A stretch of DNA of 64,000 nt. It comes from Acidovorax sp. A1169. GTDB taxonomy: Bacteria; Pseudomonadota; Gammaproteobacteria; Burkholderiales; Burkholderiaceae_C. The translations under genes and the position numbers were made by a program. The DNA is taken from the NCBI RefSeq assembly GCF_030704685.1, contig NZ_JAUZDX010000015.1:62001-126000 (forward strand), written 5' to 3'. Position 1 is the stretch's first letter, and each line of letters starts with the position of its first letter. Under the pieces are notes generated by a model. That model was not told where the DNA came from, did not search any database, and was given only the letters and a program-made list of their open reading frames with translations. Shown one piece after another: positions 50,066-61,585 of the stretch.

Positions 50066-50076
50066 TTGCACTGCAA
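50066..50076. promoter_or_regulatory. Candidate PHA-regulator operator upstream of phaB
   Basis: TTGCACTGCAA, identical over 11 bases to the site overlapping the phaZ -10 element. The half-sites TTGCA/TGCAA are perfect. It is about 180 bases from the phaB ATG, so it would act from a distant promoter or by looping. Confidence 0.4.
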
Positions 50077-50184
50077 TGGGGCATGCCAGCGCCATGCGCA
50101 TGCCACGCACAGGGCATGCAGTCATTGCATGCGCAGGAGCGCGCGGCTGCCAAGGCCAGGCGATCACACCAACGCACCATGAAA

Positions 50185-50212
50185 AAAGCCCGCAGCGGGT
50201 GCTGCGGGCTTT
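50185..50212 (-). terminator. Intrinsic terminator of clpA
   Basis: A 12-bp perfect stem (50185-50196 with 50201-50212), loop GGGT on the plus strand. Read leftward it is followed by a run of T (the A run at 50182-50187), 22 bases after the clpA stop. Confidence 0.85.
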
Positions 50213-50234
50213 GTCGATGCACGGGTGCCAGGAC

Positions 50235-52583
<2,349 letters not shown>

Positions 52584-52634
52584 GTGAACTCCTTTGTGCT
52601 TGCGTGGAAGAGATTACTGTAGATCGGGATGAAA

Positions 52635-52654
52635 AACCTGTTATTCAACAGGTT
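52635..52654 (-). terminator. Hairpin over the clpS stop codon, between clpS and clpA
   Basis: On the minus strand AACCTGTT pairs with AACAGGTT around GAAT, followed by TTT. It includes the clpS stop codon (52641-52643). It could attenuate read-through from clpS into clpA. The stem is A/T-rich and short, so the strength is uncertain. Confidence 0.5.
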
Positions 52655-53000
52655 CACTGACACATTGCAGCGGGTGCCCCGCTTTGAGGGCCGCATCCAG
52701 CACCTGCTCGACCTTGGTGGCGGCCACGTCGCGTGAATACACGCCGCACACGCCTTTGCCGTCAAGGTGGATCTTGAGCATGATCTGGGTTGCCTGCTCC
52801 CGGTCCTTGCTGAAAAACTCCTGCAGCACCACGATGACGAACTCCATGGGCGTGTAGTCGTCATTGAGCATGACCACCTGGTACATCTGGGGGGGCTGGG
52901 TCTTTTGCGTGCGTCTTTCCAGCACGACCGAACCGCCGTCATCCCGCGCAGGCCTGGTGACAGGCGGCGCGGCTTTGGGAGAAGGTGGTTTTGTTGCCAT
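52641..53000 (-). CDS. clpS: ClpS adaptor for ClpA (N-degron recognin)
   Basis: 119 residues from ATG 52998-53000; ATG 53007-53009 would add three residues and the still longer frame is not credible. After a disordered Pro-rich start comes the ClpS core: [25 protein letters not shown], with the NDDYTPM N-degron pocket, then [24 protein letters not shown]. It binds bulky N-terminal residues and delivers them to ClpA. The clpS-clpA order is conserved in proteobacteria. There is no strong Shine-Dalgarno before the chosen start. Confidence 0.95.
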   Translation of the reverse strand: MATKPPSPKAAPPVTRPARDDGGSVVLERRTQKTQPPQMYQVVMLNDDYTPMEFVIVVLQEFFSKDREQATQIMLKIHLDGKGVCGVYSRDVAATKVEQVLDAALKAGHPLQCVSEPVE

Positions 53001-53240
53001 GAATTTCATTCTAGCGACCCGCGCGTACCGCTGCCGCAAGAGAAATCTGATGTTCATCCGTTTTTTTTCAAGGCTGGCCTCAGCAATATTCTTGCCAGGC
53101 CCTATCCGCCCCTGCCTCCACCCCTGCCAAATGCCCTGCAGGTCCACAGGGTGTGGCGTGAAAAAGGCAGCGGTGCCTGCCCTGCCAGGCACCGGTCGGA
53201 TGTTGTTTCCTCGCGCATTCCTTTGCCCTTTGCTGCACGA

Positions 53241-56200
53241 TCACTCGTAGACCACCGTGGCAGACCCGGCGCCCACCTGGGCGCTCCAGGCGGCCAGTGC
53301 GGCATCGCTGGGGTAAAAGCGGCTGCTTTCGGAGAGCTGGACCTCGGCGACCGCCGAGGTCCTGGCGGCCCCACCCACGCTGCCCGTGCAGCGCAGCCCC
53401 ATGCGCACGCGCAGGCCGTGCAGCAGGTCGCCCTCGGGCGCTTCCTCCCGCCGGGGCGGAAACTCGCGCAGCAGTTTCTGCACCTCGGGGGCCTTGTCGC
53501 TCACCACCACGTGCAGGTATTTGCCAAAGCGCGCGCGCGCACCCGCCAGGTCCCACACCTGCTGCACCTTCACGCGCAGGCCGCCGCTGAAGCGGTCCAG
53601 CTGCAGGCGGCCCATCATCACCACGAACTCGTCCTCCTTGAGCTGGTTCTTGTAGGTGTTGATCAGCGCCTCGTCGGCCGAGGCCTCGATCACGGCCGAC
53701 TTGTCGTCGAGCTTGAACAGCGCGAGCTTGCCGCGCTGGCCGTTGATGACGCGCAAATCGCTGATGATGCCGGCCAGGATCTGCGGCTCGCGGCTGTCCA
53801 GCAGCTCGTCGATCTGCGTGCGCACGAAGCGGCGCACCTCGGTGGCCACCTCGTCGAACAGGTGGCCCGAGAGGTAGAAGCCCACCGCCGTCTTCTCCAG
53901 CGTCAGGCGCTCCTTGATGCCCCAGGGCGTAACGTCCACCAGCTCGGGCTCCTGCGTGCTCGATCCGTGGGAGTCGTCGCCCATCATGTCGAACAGGCCG
54001 CCCTGGTTCACGTTGGCCAGCGAAGCAGCGGCGAAGTCGAACGCACGGTCGATCGACGCCACCAGCGAGGCCCGGTTGAGGTTGAGCGAGTCGAAGGCGC
54101 CGGCCTTGATCAGCGCCTCCACCGTGCGCTTGTTCATGCGCGCGCGGTCCACGCGCAGGCAGAAGTCGAACAGGCTCTTGAAGGGGCCCTTGGTGGAGCC
54201 GTTGGGGCCCTCGCCGCGCCCTTCGCGTGCCGCCACGATGGCCTCGATGGCCGCCTGCCCACCGCCCTTGACGGCGCCCAGGCCGTAGCGAATGACCTTG
54301 TCCGTCACCGGCTCGAAGCGGTACATGCCGCGGTTCACGTCGGGTAGCTCGAAGGTAATGCCGAAGTTCTTGCGCGCGTCCTCGAACAGCACCTTGAGCT
54401 TGTCGGTGTCGTCCATTTCCACCGTCATGTTGGCGCAGAAGAACTCGGCCGTGTAATGCACCTTGAGCCAGCCGGTGTGGTAGGCCAGCAGCGAGTAGGC
54501 GGCGGCGTGCGACTTGTTGAAGCCGTAGCCCGCGAACTTCTCCATCAGGTCGAACACCTCGTCGGCCTTGGCCTCGCTGATGTCCTGCTTGGCCGCGCCG
54601 GCGCGGAAGATCAGGCGGTGCTCGGCCATCTCCTCAGCCTTCTTCTTGCCCATGGCCCGGCGCAACATGTCGGCGCCGCCCAGGCTGTAGCCGCCCAGCA
54701 CCTGGGCGGTCTGCATCACCTGCTCCTGGTAGACCATGATGCCGTAGGTCTCGGCCAGCACTTTTTCGACCAGCGGGTGCGGGTACTCCACCACTTCCTT
54801 GCCGTGCTTGCGGTTCACGAAGCTGGGGATCAGGTCCATGGGGCCCGGGCGGTACAGGGCGTTCAGCGCGATCAGGTCTTCCAGCCGGCTCGGGCGCGCC
54901 TCGCGCAGCATGCCCTGCATGCCGCGGCTTTCAAACTGGAACACGGCTTCGGTCTTGCCGTCGGAGAACAGGGTGTAGGTGGGGCCGTCGTCGAGCGGGA
55001 TGGCTTCGAAGGTGAAGTTCTCCTGGCCCTTGTGGCGCTTCATGATGAACTCGCGCGCGATTTCCAGAATGGTCAGCGTGGCCAGGCCCAGAAAGTCGAA
55101 CTTCACCAGGCCGATGGCCTCCACGTCGTCCTTGTCGTACTGGCTCACGGCCGATTCGCTGCCGGGCTGCTGGTACAGCGGGCAGAAGTCGGTGAGCTTG
55201 CCCGGTGCGATCAGCACGCCCCCGGCATGCATGCCGATGTTGCGCGTCATGCCTTCGAGCTTTTGCGCCATCTCGATGACGGTCCGGACGTCCTCTTCCT
55301 TGGCCACGCGCTCGGCCAGCAGGGGTTCGAGCTCCAGCGCATAGTTGTTCTTGTCGCCCTCCTTCTTGACGGCGGGCGGGTACTGCAGCGTGTAGGACAT
55401 GCCGGGCTTGCCCGGCACGAGCTTGGAGATGCCGTCGCAGAACATGTAGCTCATGTCCATCACCCGGCCCACGTCGCGGATGGCGGCCTTGGCCGCCAGC
55501 GTTCCGAAGGTGGCGATCTGGCTCACGGCGTTCTTGCCGTACTTGTCCTTCACGTAGTCGATCACCCGGTCGCGGTTGGACTGGCAAAAATCGATGTCGA
55601 AGTCGGGCATGGACACCCGCTCGGGGTTCAAAAAGCGCTCGAACAGCAGGTTGTACTCGAGCGGATCCAGGTCGGTGATCTTGAGCGCATAGGCCACCAG
55701 CGAGCCCGCACCCGACCCCCGGCCCGGCCCCACCGGGCAGCCGTTTTCCTTGGCCCATTTGATGAAGTCGCCCACGATCAGGAAGTAGCCCGGGAAGCCC
55801 ATCTTGAGGATGGTGCCGATCTCGAATTCGAGCCGCTCCACGTAGCGCGGGCGCTGCGCATCGCGGTCGGCCTCTTTCTTGAAGAGCATCTTCAGCCGCT
55901 CCTCCAGCCCCTCGAACGAGGCAAAGCGGAAGAACTCGTCGATCGGCATGCCGTTGGGCGTGGGAAAGTCGGGCAGCTGCGGCTTGCCCAGCACCAGCGT
56001 CAGGTTGCAGCGCTGGGCGATCTCCACCGTGTTGGCGATGGCCGAGGGGATGTCGGCGAAGAGTTCCTCCATCTGGGCCGAGGACTTGAAATACTGCTCG
56101 CGCGTGAAGCGGCGCACCCGGCGCGGGTTGGCCAGGATCTCGCCCTCGGCGATGCACACGCGCGCCTCGTGGGCCTCGTAGCCTTCGGCATCGGCGAACT

Positions 56201-56801
56201 GCACCGGGTGGGTGGCCACCACCGGCAGGTGCAGGCGCGCAGCCAGCTGGGCCGCAGCGACTACGTGGGCCTCGTCGTCGGGGCGGCCGGCGCGCTGCAG
56301 CTCCATGTAGAAGCGGTGCGGAAAAAGGCCCGCCAGGCGCAGCGCCAGGTCGGCGGCGCCCGCGTCATCGCCCTTGAGCAGGGCCTGCCCCACGGGGCCG
56401 GCCTGGGCGCCCGAGAGAACGATCAGCCCCTCGGACAGCTCCTGCAGCCACTCCCAGGTGCAGACGGCCAGGTTCTTGACGATATTGCGCGTCCAGGCGC
56501 GGGCCAGCAGTTCCGACAGGCTCAGGTAGCCCTGGCGGTTCTGCACCAGCACGATCATGCGCGACGGCGGGGCCGTGCCCTCACCCTCCAGGAAGATCTC
56601 GGCGCCCAGCAGGGGCTTGACGCCCTTGCCCCGGGCTTCCTTGTAGAACTTGATGGCGCCGAAAAGGTTGTTGAGATCGGTGATGGCCAGGGCGGGCTGG
56701 CCATCGACGGCGGCGGCCTTGGCCACCTCGTCGATGCGGTTGGTACCGTCGACGACGGAATATTCGGTGTGCAGGCGCAAGTGGACAAACATGGGCTCCA
56801 T
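53241..56801 (-). CDS. dnaE: DNA polymerase III alpha subunit (replicative polymerase)
   Basis: 1186 residues from ATG 56799-56801; ATG 56792 would give 1183 and fits the usual MFVHLRLHTE start. The much longer frame upstream runs antisense through bamD and is a shadow. The PHP domain opens with FVHLRLHTEYSVVDG; the polymerase active-site acidic cluster is in MPDFDIDFCQSNRDRVIDY, with GRGSGAGSLVAY and YGIMVYQEQVMQ. Tudor/OB parts follow. Length fits DnaE1 without a fused proofreading domain, so DnaQ must be separate. It diverges from bamD. The C-terminal 30 or so residues (from QLSESSRFYPSDAA) look less conserved. Confidence 0.96.
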   Translation of the reverse strand: MEPMFVHLRLHTEYSVVDGTNRIDEVAKAAAVDGQPALAITDLNNLFGAIKFYKEARGKGVKPLLGAEIFLEGEGTAPPSRMIVLVQNRQGYLSLSELLARAWTRNIVKNLAVCTWEWLQELSEGLIVLSGAQAGPVGQALLKGDDAGAADLALRLAGLFPHRFYMELQRAGRPDDEAHVVAAAQLAARLHLPVVATHPVQFADAEGYEAHEARVCIAEGEILANPRRVRRFTREQYFKSSAQMEELFADIPSAIANTVEIAQRCNLTLVLGKPQLPDFPTPNGMPIDEFFRFASFEGLEERLKMLFKKEADRDAQRPRYVERLEFEIGTILKMGFPGYFLIVGDFIKWAKENGCPVGPGRGSGAGSLVAYALKITDLDPLEYNLLFERFLNPERVSMPDFDIDFCQSNRDRVIDYVKDKYGKNAVSQIATFGTLAAKAAIRDVGRVMDMSYMFCDGISKLVPGKPGMSYTLQYPPAVKKEGDKNNYALELEPLLAERVAKEEDVRTVIEMAQKLEGMTRNIGMHAGGVLIAPGKLTDFCPLYQQPGSESAVSQYDKDDVEAIGLVKFDFLGLATLTILEIAREFIMKRHKGQENFTFEAIPLDDGPTYTLFSDGKTEAVFQFESRGMQGMLREARPSRLEDLIALNALYRPGPMDLIPSFVNRKHGKEVVEYPHPLVEKVLAETYGIMVYQEQVMQTAQVLGGYSLGGADMLRRAMGKKKAEEMAEHRLIFRAGAAKQDISEAKADEVFDLMEKFAGYGFNKSHAAAYSLLAYHTGWLKVHYTAEFFCANMTVEMDDTDKLKVLFEDARKNFGITFELPDVNRGMYRFEPVTDKVIRYGLGAVKGGGQAAIEAIVAAREGRGEGPNGSTKGPFKSLFDFCLRVDRARMNKRTVEALIKAGAFDSLNLNRASLVASIDRAFDFAAASLANVNQGGLFDMMGDDSHGSSTQEPELVDVTPWGIKERLTLEKTAVGFYLSGHLFDEVATEVRRFVRTQIDELLDSREPQILAGIISDLRVINGQRGKLALFKLDDKSAVIEASADEALINTYKNQLKEDEFVVMMGRLQLDRFSGGLRVKVQQVWDLAGARARFGKYLHVVVSDKAPEVQKLLREFPPRREEAPEGDLLHGLRVRMGLRCTGSVGGAARTSAVAEVQLSESSRFYPSDAALAAWSAQVGAGSATVVYE

Positions 56802-56872
56802 TGTAGAAAGCCCACTGCATCCCGTAACCGAAACGTTTGCGACAGGGGGATTCAGGAGCCGGATGCCGCCGG

Positions 56873-56878
56873 TACAAT
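56873..56878 (+). promoter_or_regulatory. bamD -10 element
   Basis: TACAAT (five of six) in the dnaE-bamD divergent gap, about 104 bases before the bamD ATG. TTCAGG at 56851 is a poor -35 at 16 bases. The long leader has no recognised riboswitch. Confidence 0.35.
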
Positions 56879-56981
56879 GCGCCGTCAGGTGTCCGCTTGG
56901 GTGCACGCCTGCGGGGACCCACTCTCCGCCGCCAGCCCCTGGAACATCCCGTTTCCTCTTTTTGCCTGAAAGCTGCTTGCG

Positions 56982-57779
56982 ATGCTTCGTGCCCCACTGC
57001 CGTTTATCTCCGCCCTGCTGGCTGCAGGTGTCCTCGCCGGGTGCTCGACCACCACCGAAGACAAGACCGCCAACTGGAGCCCGAACCGCATCTACTCCGA
57101 AGCCAAGGATGAAATGAACTCCGGCGGCTACGACAAGGCCGTGCCCTTGTTCGAAAAGCTCGAAGGCCGTGCCGCCGGCACGCCGCTGGCCCAGCAGGCC
57201 CAGCTGGACAAGGCCTATGCCCACTTCAAGGCGGGCGAAAAAGCCCAGGCCGTGGCCACGCTCGACCGCTTCATGAAGCTGCACCCCGCCAGCCCTGCGC
57301 TCGACTACGCCCTGTACCTGAAGGGCCTGGTCAACTTCAACGACAACCTGGGCCTGTTCTCGTGGCTGTCGCGCCAGGACCTGTCCGAGCGTGACCAGAA
57401 GGCGGCCAAGGATTCGTTCGAGTCCTTCAGCGAGCTGACCACGCGCTTCCCCGATTCGCGCTACGCCCAGGATGCGCGCCAGCGCATGACCTACATCGTC
57501 AATTCGCTGGCCCAGTACGAAGTGCACGTGGCACGCTACTACTACCAGCGCGGCGCCTACGTGGCCGCCATCAGCCGCGCCCAGGTGGCCGTGGCCGACT
57601 ACCAGGGCGTGCCCGCCGTGGAAGAAGCGCTGTACATCCTGATGCAGTCCTACGATGCCCTGGGCATGGACCAGCTGCGCGACGACACCCGCCGCGTGAT
57701 GGATGCCTCGTACCCGAAAAGCGAGTACGTGCGCGCCGGGCTCAAGGGCAAGGCGGATCCGTGGTGGAAGTTCTGGTAA
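56982..57779 (+). CDS. bamD: Outer membrane assembly lipoprotein BamD
   Basis: 265 residues. The lipoprotein signal ends in GVLAGCS (lipobox LAGC, lipidated Cys about residue 21). The mature part is five TPR-like helical repeats (about 38-245), with YSEAKDEMNSGGYDKAVPLFEKLEGR at the start and YIVNSLAQYEVHVARYYYQRGAYVAA as the BamD signature. It is the essential partner of BamA in beta-barrel insertion, attached to the inner leaflet of the outer membrane. The length is normal. It is convergent with the helicase gene (13-base gap). Confidence 0.96.
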   Translation: MLRAPLPFISALLAAGVLAGCSTTTEDKTANWSPNRIYSEAKDEMNSGGYDKAVPLFEKLEGRAAGTPLAQQAQLDKAYAHFKAGEKAQAVATLDRFMKLHPASPALDYALYLKGLVNFNDNLGLFSWLSRQDLSERDQKAAKDSFESFSELTTRFPDSRYAQDARQRMTYIVNSLAQYEVHVARYYYQRGAYVAAISRAQVAVADYQGVPAVEEALYILMQSYDALGMDQLRDDTRRVMDASYPKSEYVRAGLKGKADPWWKFW

Positions 57780-57792
57780 GTGCCTGAACGGT

Positions 57793-59832
57793 TCAGCCCG
57801 CGTCTGAACGGGCTACCAGCAAATCATCCAGCGCGGCGTCGAAATCCTCGGGGGTTTCCAGGCGCCGCATGGGCGGCAGGGCACGCAGCAGCCGCTTGCC
57901 ATAGCCCATGGTGGCCAGGCGCGTATCGCCGACCACCAGCACCCCCTGGTCCGATTCGCGCCGTATCAACCGCCCGGCCCCCTGCTTGAGCGCCACCGCC
58001 GCCTCGGGCACCGAAACCTGCTGGAACGAACTGCCCCCTGCCTCCTCGATGCGCTGGCTGCGCGCCTCCACCAGCGGATCGCCGGGCGGCGGAAACGGCA
58101 GCTTGTCGATGATGACCAGTTGCAGCGCATCGCCCGGCACGTCGAACCCCTCCCAGAACGTGGCCGACGCCACCAGGATGCAGCCCGGGGCGCCGTGCCC
58201 GCTGCCTTCGCGAAAGCGCTCCATCAGGCGGCGCTTGGGCCATTCGCCCTGCACCAGCACCGACAGCGACTGGCCATCGCCAAACCGGCGGTGCAAGGCA
58301 TCACCAATGGTGGCCAGGGCCTTGAGCGTGGTGGTCAGCACCAGGGTGCGCCCGCCAATGCGCGCGGCAGCATCGCCGGCCAGGCGCGCAATGGCGGCGC
58401 TGTGGGCCGGGTCGGCCGGCTTGGGCAGGTGGCGCGGCACATACAGCGCGGCCTGCGTGGCGTAGTCGAACGGGCTGTCCACGCGCAGAATTTCTGCGCC
58501 TTCCAGGCCACAGCGCTCCACGAACCAGGTCAGCCCCTCATCCGTCCCCAGCGTGGCCGAGGTGAAGATCCAGGCGCGCGGGCGCTCGCCTTCGGGGTCG
58601 GGCCACTCATCGTCGCGTGCGCTGTGCGTGGGCTGCGTGAGCAGCCGGGTGCGCATGGCGTGCGATATGTCCAGCGGAGATTCGACCAGGCGCACCTGGG
58701 TGCTCCCGAGGTCGATCCAGCGCACCGCATCCTGGCTGCAGGGCCCGACGAACCGGGCCAGGCGGGCCAGCAGCTCGGTGCTGCGTTCGTACAGGCGTTC
58801 CAGGTCCGGGGCAGTCTCGCTCAGTTGATCGAGCGCCTCCTGGGCCTGGGCGCAGGCCGTGGACAGCCGGCGCAGCGCGGCGTCCCAGGCCTGTACTTCA
58901 GCGCCCTCGGGTGCGGCCTCTGTCCAGCCGCGCTTGCCCTGGGCGCTGGCACTGCCGCCGGCCAGCCTCAGCTCGCCCACCGCCTGCTCCACCCGGCCGG
59001 CCAGCGCCAGCCAGTCGGCCAGGCCCCGCGCGTGGTGAAGGCCTGCGGCCAACAGGTCGCGCGCAAAGTCGAGCAATTGGCCCGAGGACAGTTGCAGGCC
59101 CAGAAACTGCACGCCAGTCTCGCTGATCTGGTGGGCCTCGTCGAACACCACCACGCGCACGGTGGGCAGCAGCTCGGCCACGCCCGATTCGCGCACGGCC
59201 ATGTCGGCAAAGAACAGGTGGTGGTTGATGACCACGATATCGGCCGCCAGGGCCTCGCGCCGGGCGATGTTCACATGGCATTCGCGCGCGCGCGGGCAAC
59301 TCGCACCCAGGCAGTTCTCGCGCGTGGAGGTCACCAGCGGAATGACGGGGGAGCGCTCGTCCAGGCCCGTCAGTTCGGCCAGGTCGCCACTGCGCGTGCT
59401 GCGCGACCAGTCTTCGACCTTGGCCAGCACGCGCACCACATTACGATCTGTTACCGCGCTGTCCTGGCGGGCCTGCACCATGCGGTGCAGGCACAGGTAG
59501 CTGGCACGGCCCTTGAGCAGGGCGGCGCGCACCGGCACGCCCAGCACCTCGGCCAGGAGCGGCAGGTCGCGCGCGAACAGCTGGTCCTGCAGCGCCTTGG
59601 TGGCCGTGGAGAGCAGCACGCGCTCGCCACTGAGCAAGGCGGGAACCAGGTAGGAAAAGGTCTTGCCCACGCCGGTGCCTGCCTCTACCACCAGCATGCC
59701 GCCCTCTTCCATGGTGCGGGCCACGGCGGCGGCCATGCGGGTCTGGCCTTCGCGCGGGCGAAACTGGGCATCGGCCCGTGCCAGCAGGCCGCCAGGCGCA
59801 AACACCTCCTGCACCACCTCGGCCAACGGCAT
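57793..59832 (-). CDS. DinG/YoaA-type superfamily 2 ATP-dependent DNA helicase
   Basis: 679 residues. XPD-like helicase: FRPREGQTRMAAAV (Q-motif region), Walker A VEAGTGVGKTFSYL, four Fe-S cysteines (YLCLHRM, then ENCLGASCPRARECHV), DEAH box VVVFDEAHQIS, and C-terminal motifs ASATFWEGFDVPGD and KQGAGRLIRRESDQG. The 4Fe-4S cluster and size fit YoaA/DinG proteins, which unwind 5'-3' and act on damaged forks, R-loops or replication conflicts. The start ATG is at 59830-59832. It is divergent from the PP2C gene and convergent with bamD. No SOS box is recognised nearby. Confidence 0.92.
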   Translation of the reverse strand: MPLAEVVQEVFAPGGLLARADAQFRPREGQTRMAAAVARTMEEGGMLVVEAGTGVGKTFSYLVPALLSGERVLLSTATKALQDQLFARDLPLLAEVLGVPVRAALLKGRASYLCLHRMVQARQDSAVTDRNVVRVLAKVEDWSRSTRSGDLAELTGLDERSPVIPLVTSTRENCLGASCPRARECHVNIARREALAADIVVINHHLFFADMAVRESGVAELLPTVRVVVFDEAHQISETGVQFLGLQLSSGQLLDFARDLLAAGLHHARGLADWLALAGRVEQAVGELRLAGGSASAQGKRGWTEAAPEGAEVQAWDAALRRLSTACAQAQEALDQLSETAPDLERLYERSTELLARLARFVGPCSQDAVRWIDLGSTQVRLVESPLDISHAMRTRLLTQPTHSARDDEWPDPEGERPRAWIFTSATLGTDEGLTWFVERCGLEGAEILRVDSPFDYATQAALYVPRHLPKPADPAHSAAIARLAGDAAARIGGRTLVLTTTLKALATIGDALHRRFGDGQSLSVLVQGEWPKRRLMERFREGSGHGAPGCILVASATFWEGFDVPGDALQLVIIDKLPFPPPGDPLVEARSQRIEEAGGSSFQQVSVPEAAVALKQGAGRLIRRESDQGVLVVGDTRLATMGYGKRLLRALPPMRRLETPEDFDAALDDLLVARSDAG

Positions 59833-60022
59833 CAGGCGGGCTCCCGGGTTTGTAGCAAGCGCTCCATGCGCAGCGCGATCGGTGGCCGCAGGGGCGAGGG
59901 GTGGGTGGATTTCAAAGGGGGCGCACGGCAGTCATGGCAAAAATGCCACAGGCGGGCGGATAATACGCGCTCCGGAGCACCCAAACGACAGCCAGGCCCG
60001 TCGGCACACCACAATCACCAGC

Positions 60023-60856
60023 ATGACCAAAGCGTTTCGCCTCATCGCCTCCACCGGCATCCACAAGGGTGACCGCGAGTACCAGCAAGACCAGGTGGCC
60101 CTGATCTCGCATGAACGGCACAACGGCTGTGTCCTGGGTGTCGTGGCCGACGGCATGGGGGGCCGCAGCGGCGGCCGCAAGGCCTCCGACCAGGTCATGA
60201 TGACGGCCCGCCAGCTGTTCGAGCGCTATTCGCCCGAGACCGACGACCCGGCCGCCATGCTCAAGAGCATGGTGGAAGAGGCCCACATCGTCATCCGCCT
60301 CACGGCCATCTCGGCCGAGCAGGAGCCGCACAGCACCATCGCCGCCTTCCTGATCAACCCGCGTGGAGACTGCCACTGGGTGCATGCAGGCGACTCGCGC
60401 ATCTACCACTTCCAGGGCGGGCGCCTGGCGCACCGCACCAGCGACCACTCCTACGTACAGGCCCTGGTGGACCGGGGCGAGCTGACCGAGGCCGAGGCCA
60501 ACAACCACCCGCACTCCAACATCCTGGTGGGCTGCCTGGGCACCGAGAGCGATCCGCCCATCACCACGCACATGATTTCCCAGCTGCACCCGGGCGACAC
60601 GCTCCTGGCCTGCAGCGACGGCGTGTGGCACTACTTCTCACCCACCGAGCTGGCCTCGGTGGTCGAATCGCTCTCGCCGCGTGAAGCCACGGAGTTCCTG
60701 ATCGAAAAGGCCCGCACGCGGGCCCGTGGGGGTGGCGACAACCTGTCGCTGGTCATCGTGAAGATCGAGGCACTGGTCGAAGAGAAGAAGACCGTGCAGG
60801 GCATGGGCATGGGCACCCATCCCTCCGTTCCAGCAGGCGCGACCAGCAAGGTCTGA
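60023..60856 (+). CDS. PP2C-type serine/threonine phosphatase
   Basis: 277 residues from ATG 60023 (the longer frame is a shadow of the helicase gene). PPM motifs are intact: GDREYQQDQVALI near the N-terminus, GVVADGMGGRSGG, the HAGDSRIYHF strand, LACSDGVWHYF and a final GGGDNLSLVIVKI, giving the two-metal centre. Stand-alone bacterial PP2C enzymes reverse Hanks-type kinase phosphorylation, often in type VI secretion or cell-wall control. No kinase or FHA gene is adjacent, so its partner is elsewhere. A GATAAT -10-like element is at about 59959-59964. Confidence 0.92.
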   Translation: MTKAFRLIASTGIHKGDREYQQDQVALISHERHNGCVLGVVADGMGGRSGGRKASDQVMMTARQLFERYSPETDDPAAMLKSMVEEAHIVIRLTAISAEQEPHSTIAAFLINPRGDCHWVHAGDSRIYHFQGGRLAHRTSDHSYVQALVDRGELTEAEANNHPHSNILVGCLGTESDPPITTHMISQLHPGDTLLACSDGVWHYFSPTELASVVESLSPREATEFLIEKARTRARGGGDNLSLVIVKIEALVEEKKTVQGMGMGTHPSVPAGATSKV

Positions 60857-60892
60857 GAGGCTGAGAGGCCGCCCCCTACCCCACCCTGCGCT

Positions 60893-61585
60893 TCAGGGCG
60901 CAGGCACGGGCAGTGGCGCAGCCGGCTTGCGGCCAGAGGCTGCGGCAGTGGCTTGGTCGCGGGCCACGCGGGCGCGGCGCGTTTCGGCCGCCTTCAATTC
61001 CTCGGCATGGCGCTCGCGGGCACGGCCCGCGCGCTGGGCGGCTTCGGCGGCGCGCTGGGCCTGCTCGGCTTCGCGCTGCTCGATGTTCTGCGCGCGCGGG
61101 GTGGGTACCACGGGGGTCTTGGGTGTGCGCGGCGTGCGCGGGGCCTGCACGTGCGGCTGGCCACGCACGCCGATCCCCACTTCAGGGGCTTCACCCGGCG
61201 GGCTTGGCTGGGCAGCCTGCTTTTCCGCGATGCTGCGCCGCCGCTCGGCGGCTTTTTCCTTGCGCTCGGCATCGTTGATCTGCATCTCGCGCGAGCGCAG
61301 GCCGGCTTCGGCCTCGCGGGCCCGGTTGCGTTCCACGCGCAGGCAGTCTTCCACCGCAAAGAGCTTGTAGCACTCGGTCTCGGCCGCCAGGCGCCGGGCG
61401 GCCACGGCCTTGCGCTCCTGCGCGATGTGCGCGCGTTCGGCAGCCCGGTGGGCATGGGCCGCCTTGCGCTCTGCCGATTCGGGCTCTGCTGCGGCCTGGG
61501 CCAGGGCGAGCGAGGCCATGCCCATCTGCACCAGCAGGCACAGCGCCGGGATGATGATGAACTGCCGCATTGTCCTGGTCTTCAT
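60893..61585 (-). CDS. Exported Ala/Arg/Glu-rich coiled-coil hypothetical protein
   Basis: 230 residues. The signal peptide (IIIPALCLLVQMGMASLALA) is cleaved at about residue 30. The mature part is almost all charged helix (AERKAAHAHRAAERAHIAQERKA pattern split by shorter breaks), with two cysteines in ETECYKLFAVEDCLRVER, then a Pro-rich hinge (about 128-168: RTPRTPKTPVVPTPRAQ) and a second helical stretch. The ATG overlaps the zapE stop (61582-61585), so translation is coupled to zapE. It is likely periplasmic; an envelope or division role is suggested only by context. No named family is recognised. Confidence 0.78.
   Translation of the reverse strand: MKTRTMRQFIIIPALCLLVQMGMASLALAQAAAEPESAERKAAHAHRAAERAHIAQERKAVAARRLAAETECYKLFAVEDCLRVERNRAREAEAGLRSREMQINDAERKEKAAERRRSIAEKQAAQPSPPGEAPEVGIGVRGQPHVQAPRTPRTPKTPVVPTPRAQNIEQREAEQAQRAAEAAQRAGRARERHAEELKAAETRRARVARDQATAAASGRKPAAPLPVPAP

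Larger units (their letters stand above)
49888..50234. other. 347-base region between phaB and clpA
   Basis: It should contain the leftward phaB promoter, but no clear -35/-10 pair is seen. It holds the PHA-type motif TTGCACTGCAA (50066-50076), four GCATGC palindromes at 50081, 50098, 50114 and 50127, and the clpA terminator (50185-50212). No protein gene is credible here. Confidence 0.55.

Noticed and set aside
54456-56969. Plus-strand frame of 837 codons antisense to dnaE
   Set aside because: Shadow frame without any protein family signal.
56802-57527. Upstream extension of the dnaE frame
   Set aside because: It runs antisense through bamD and the divergent promoter; DnaE proteins begin near FVHLRLHTE.
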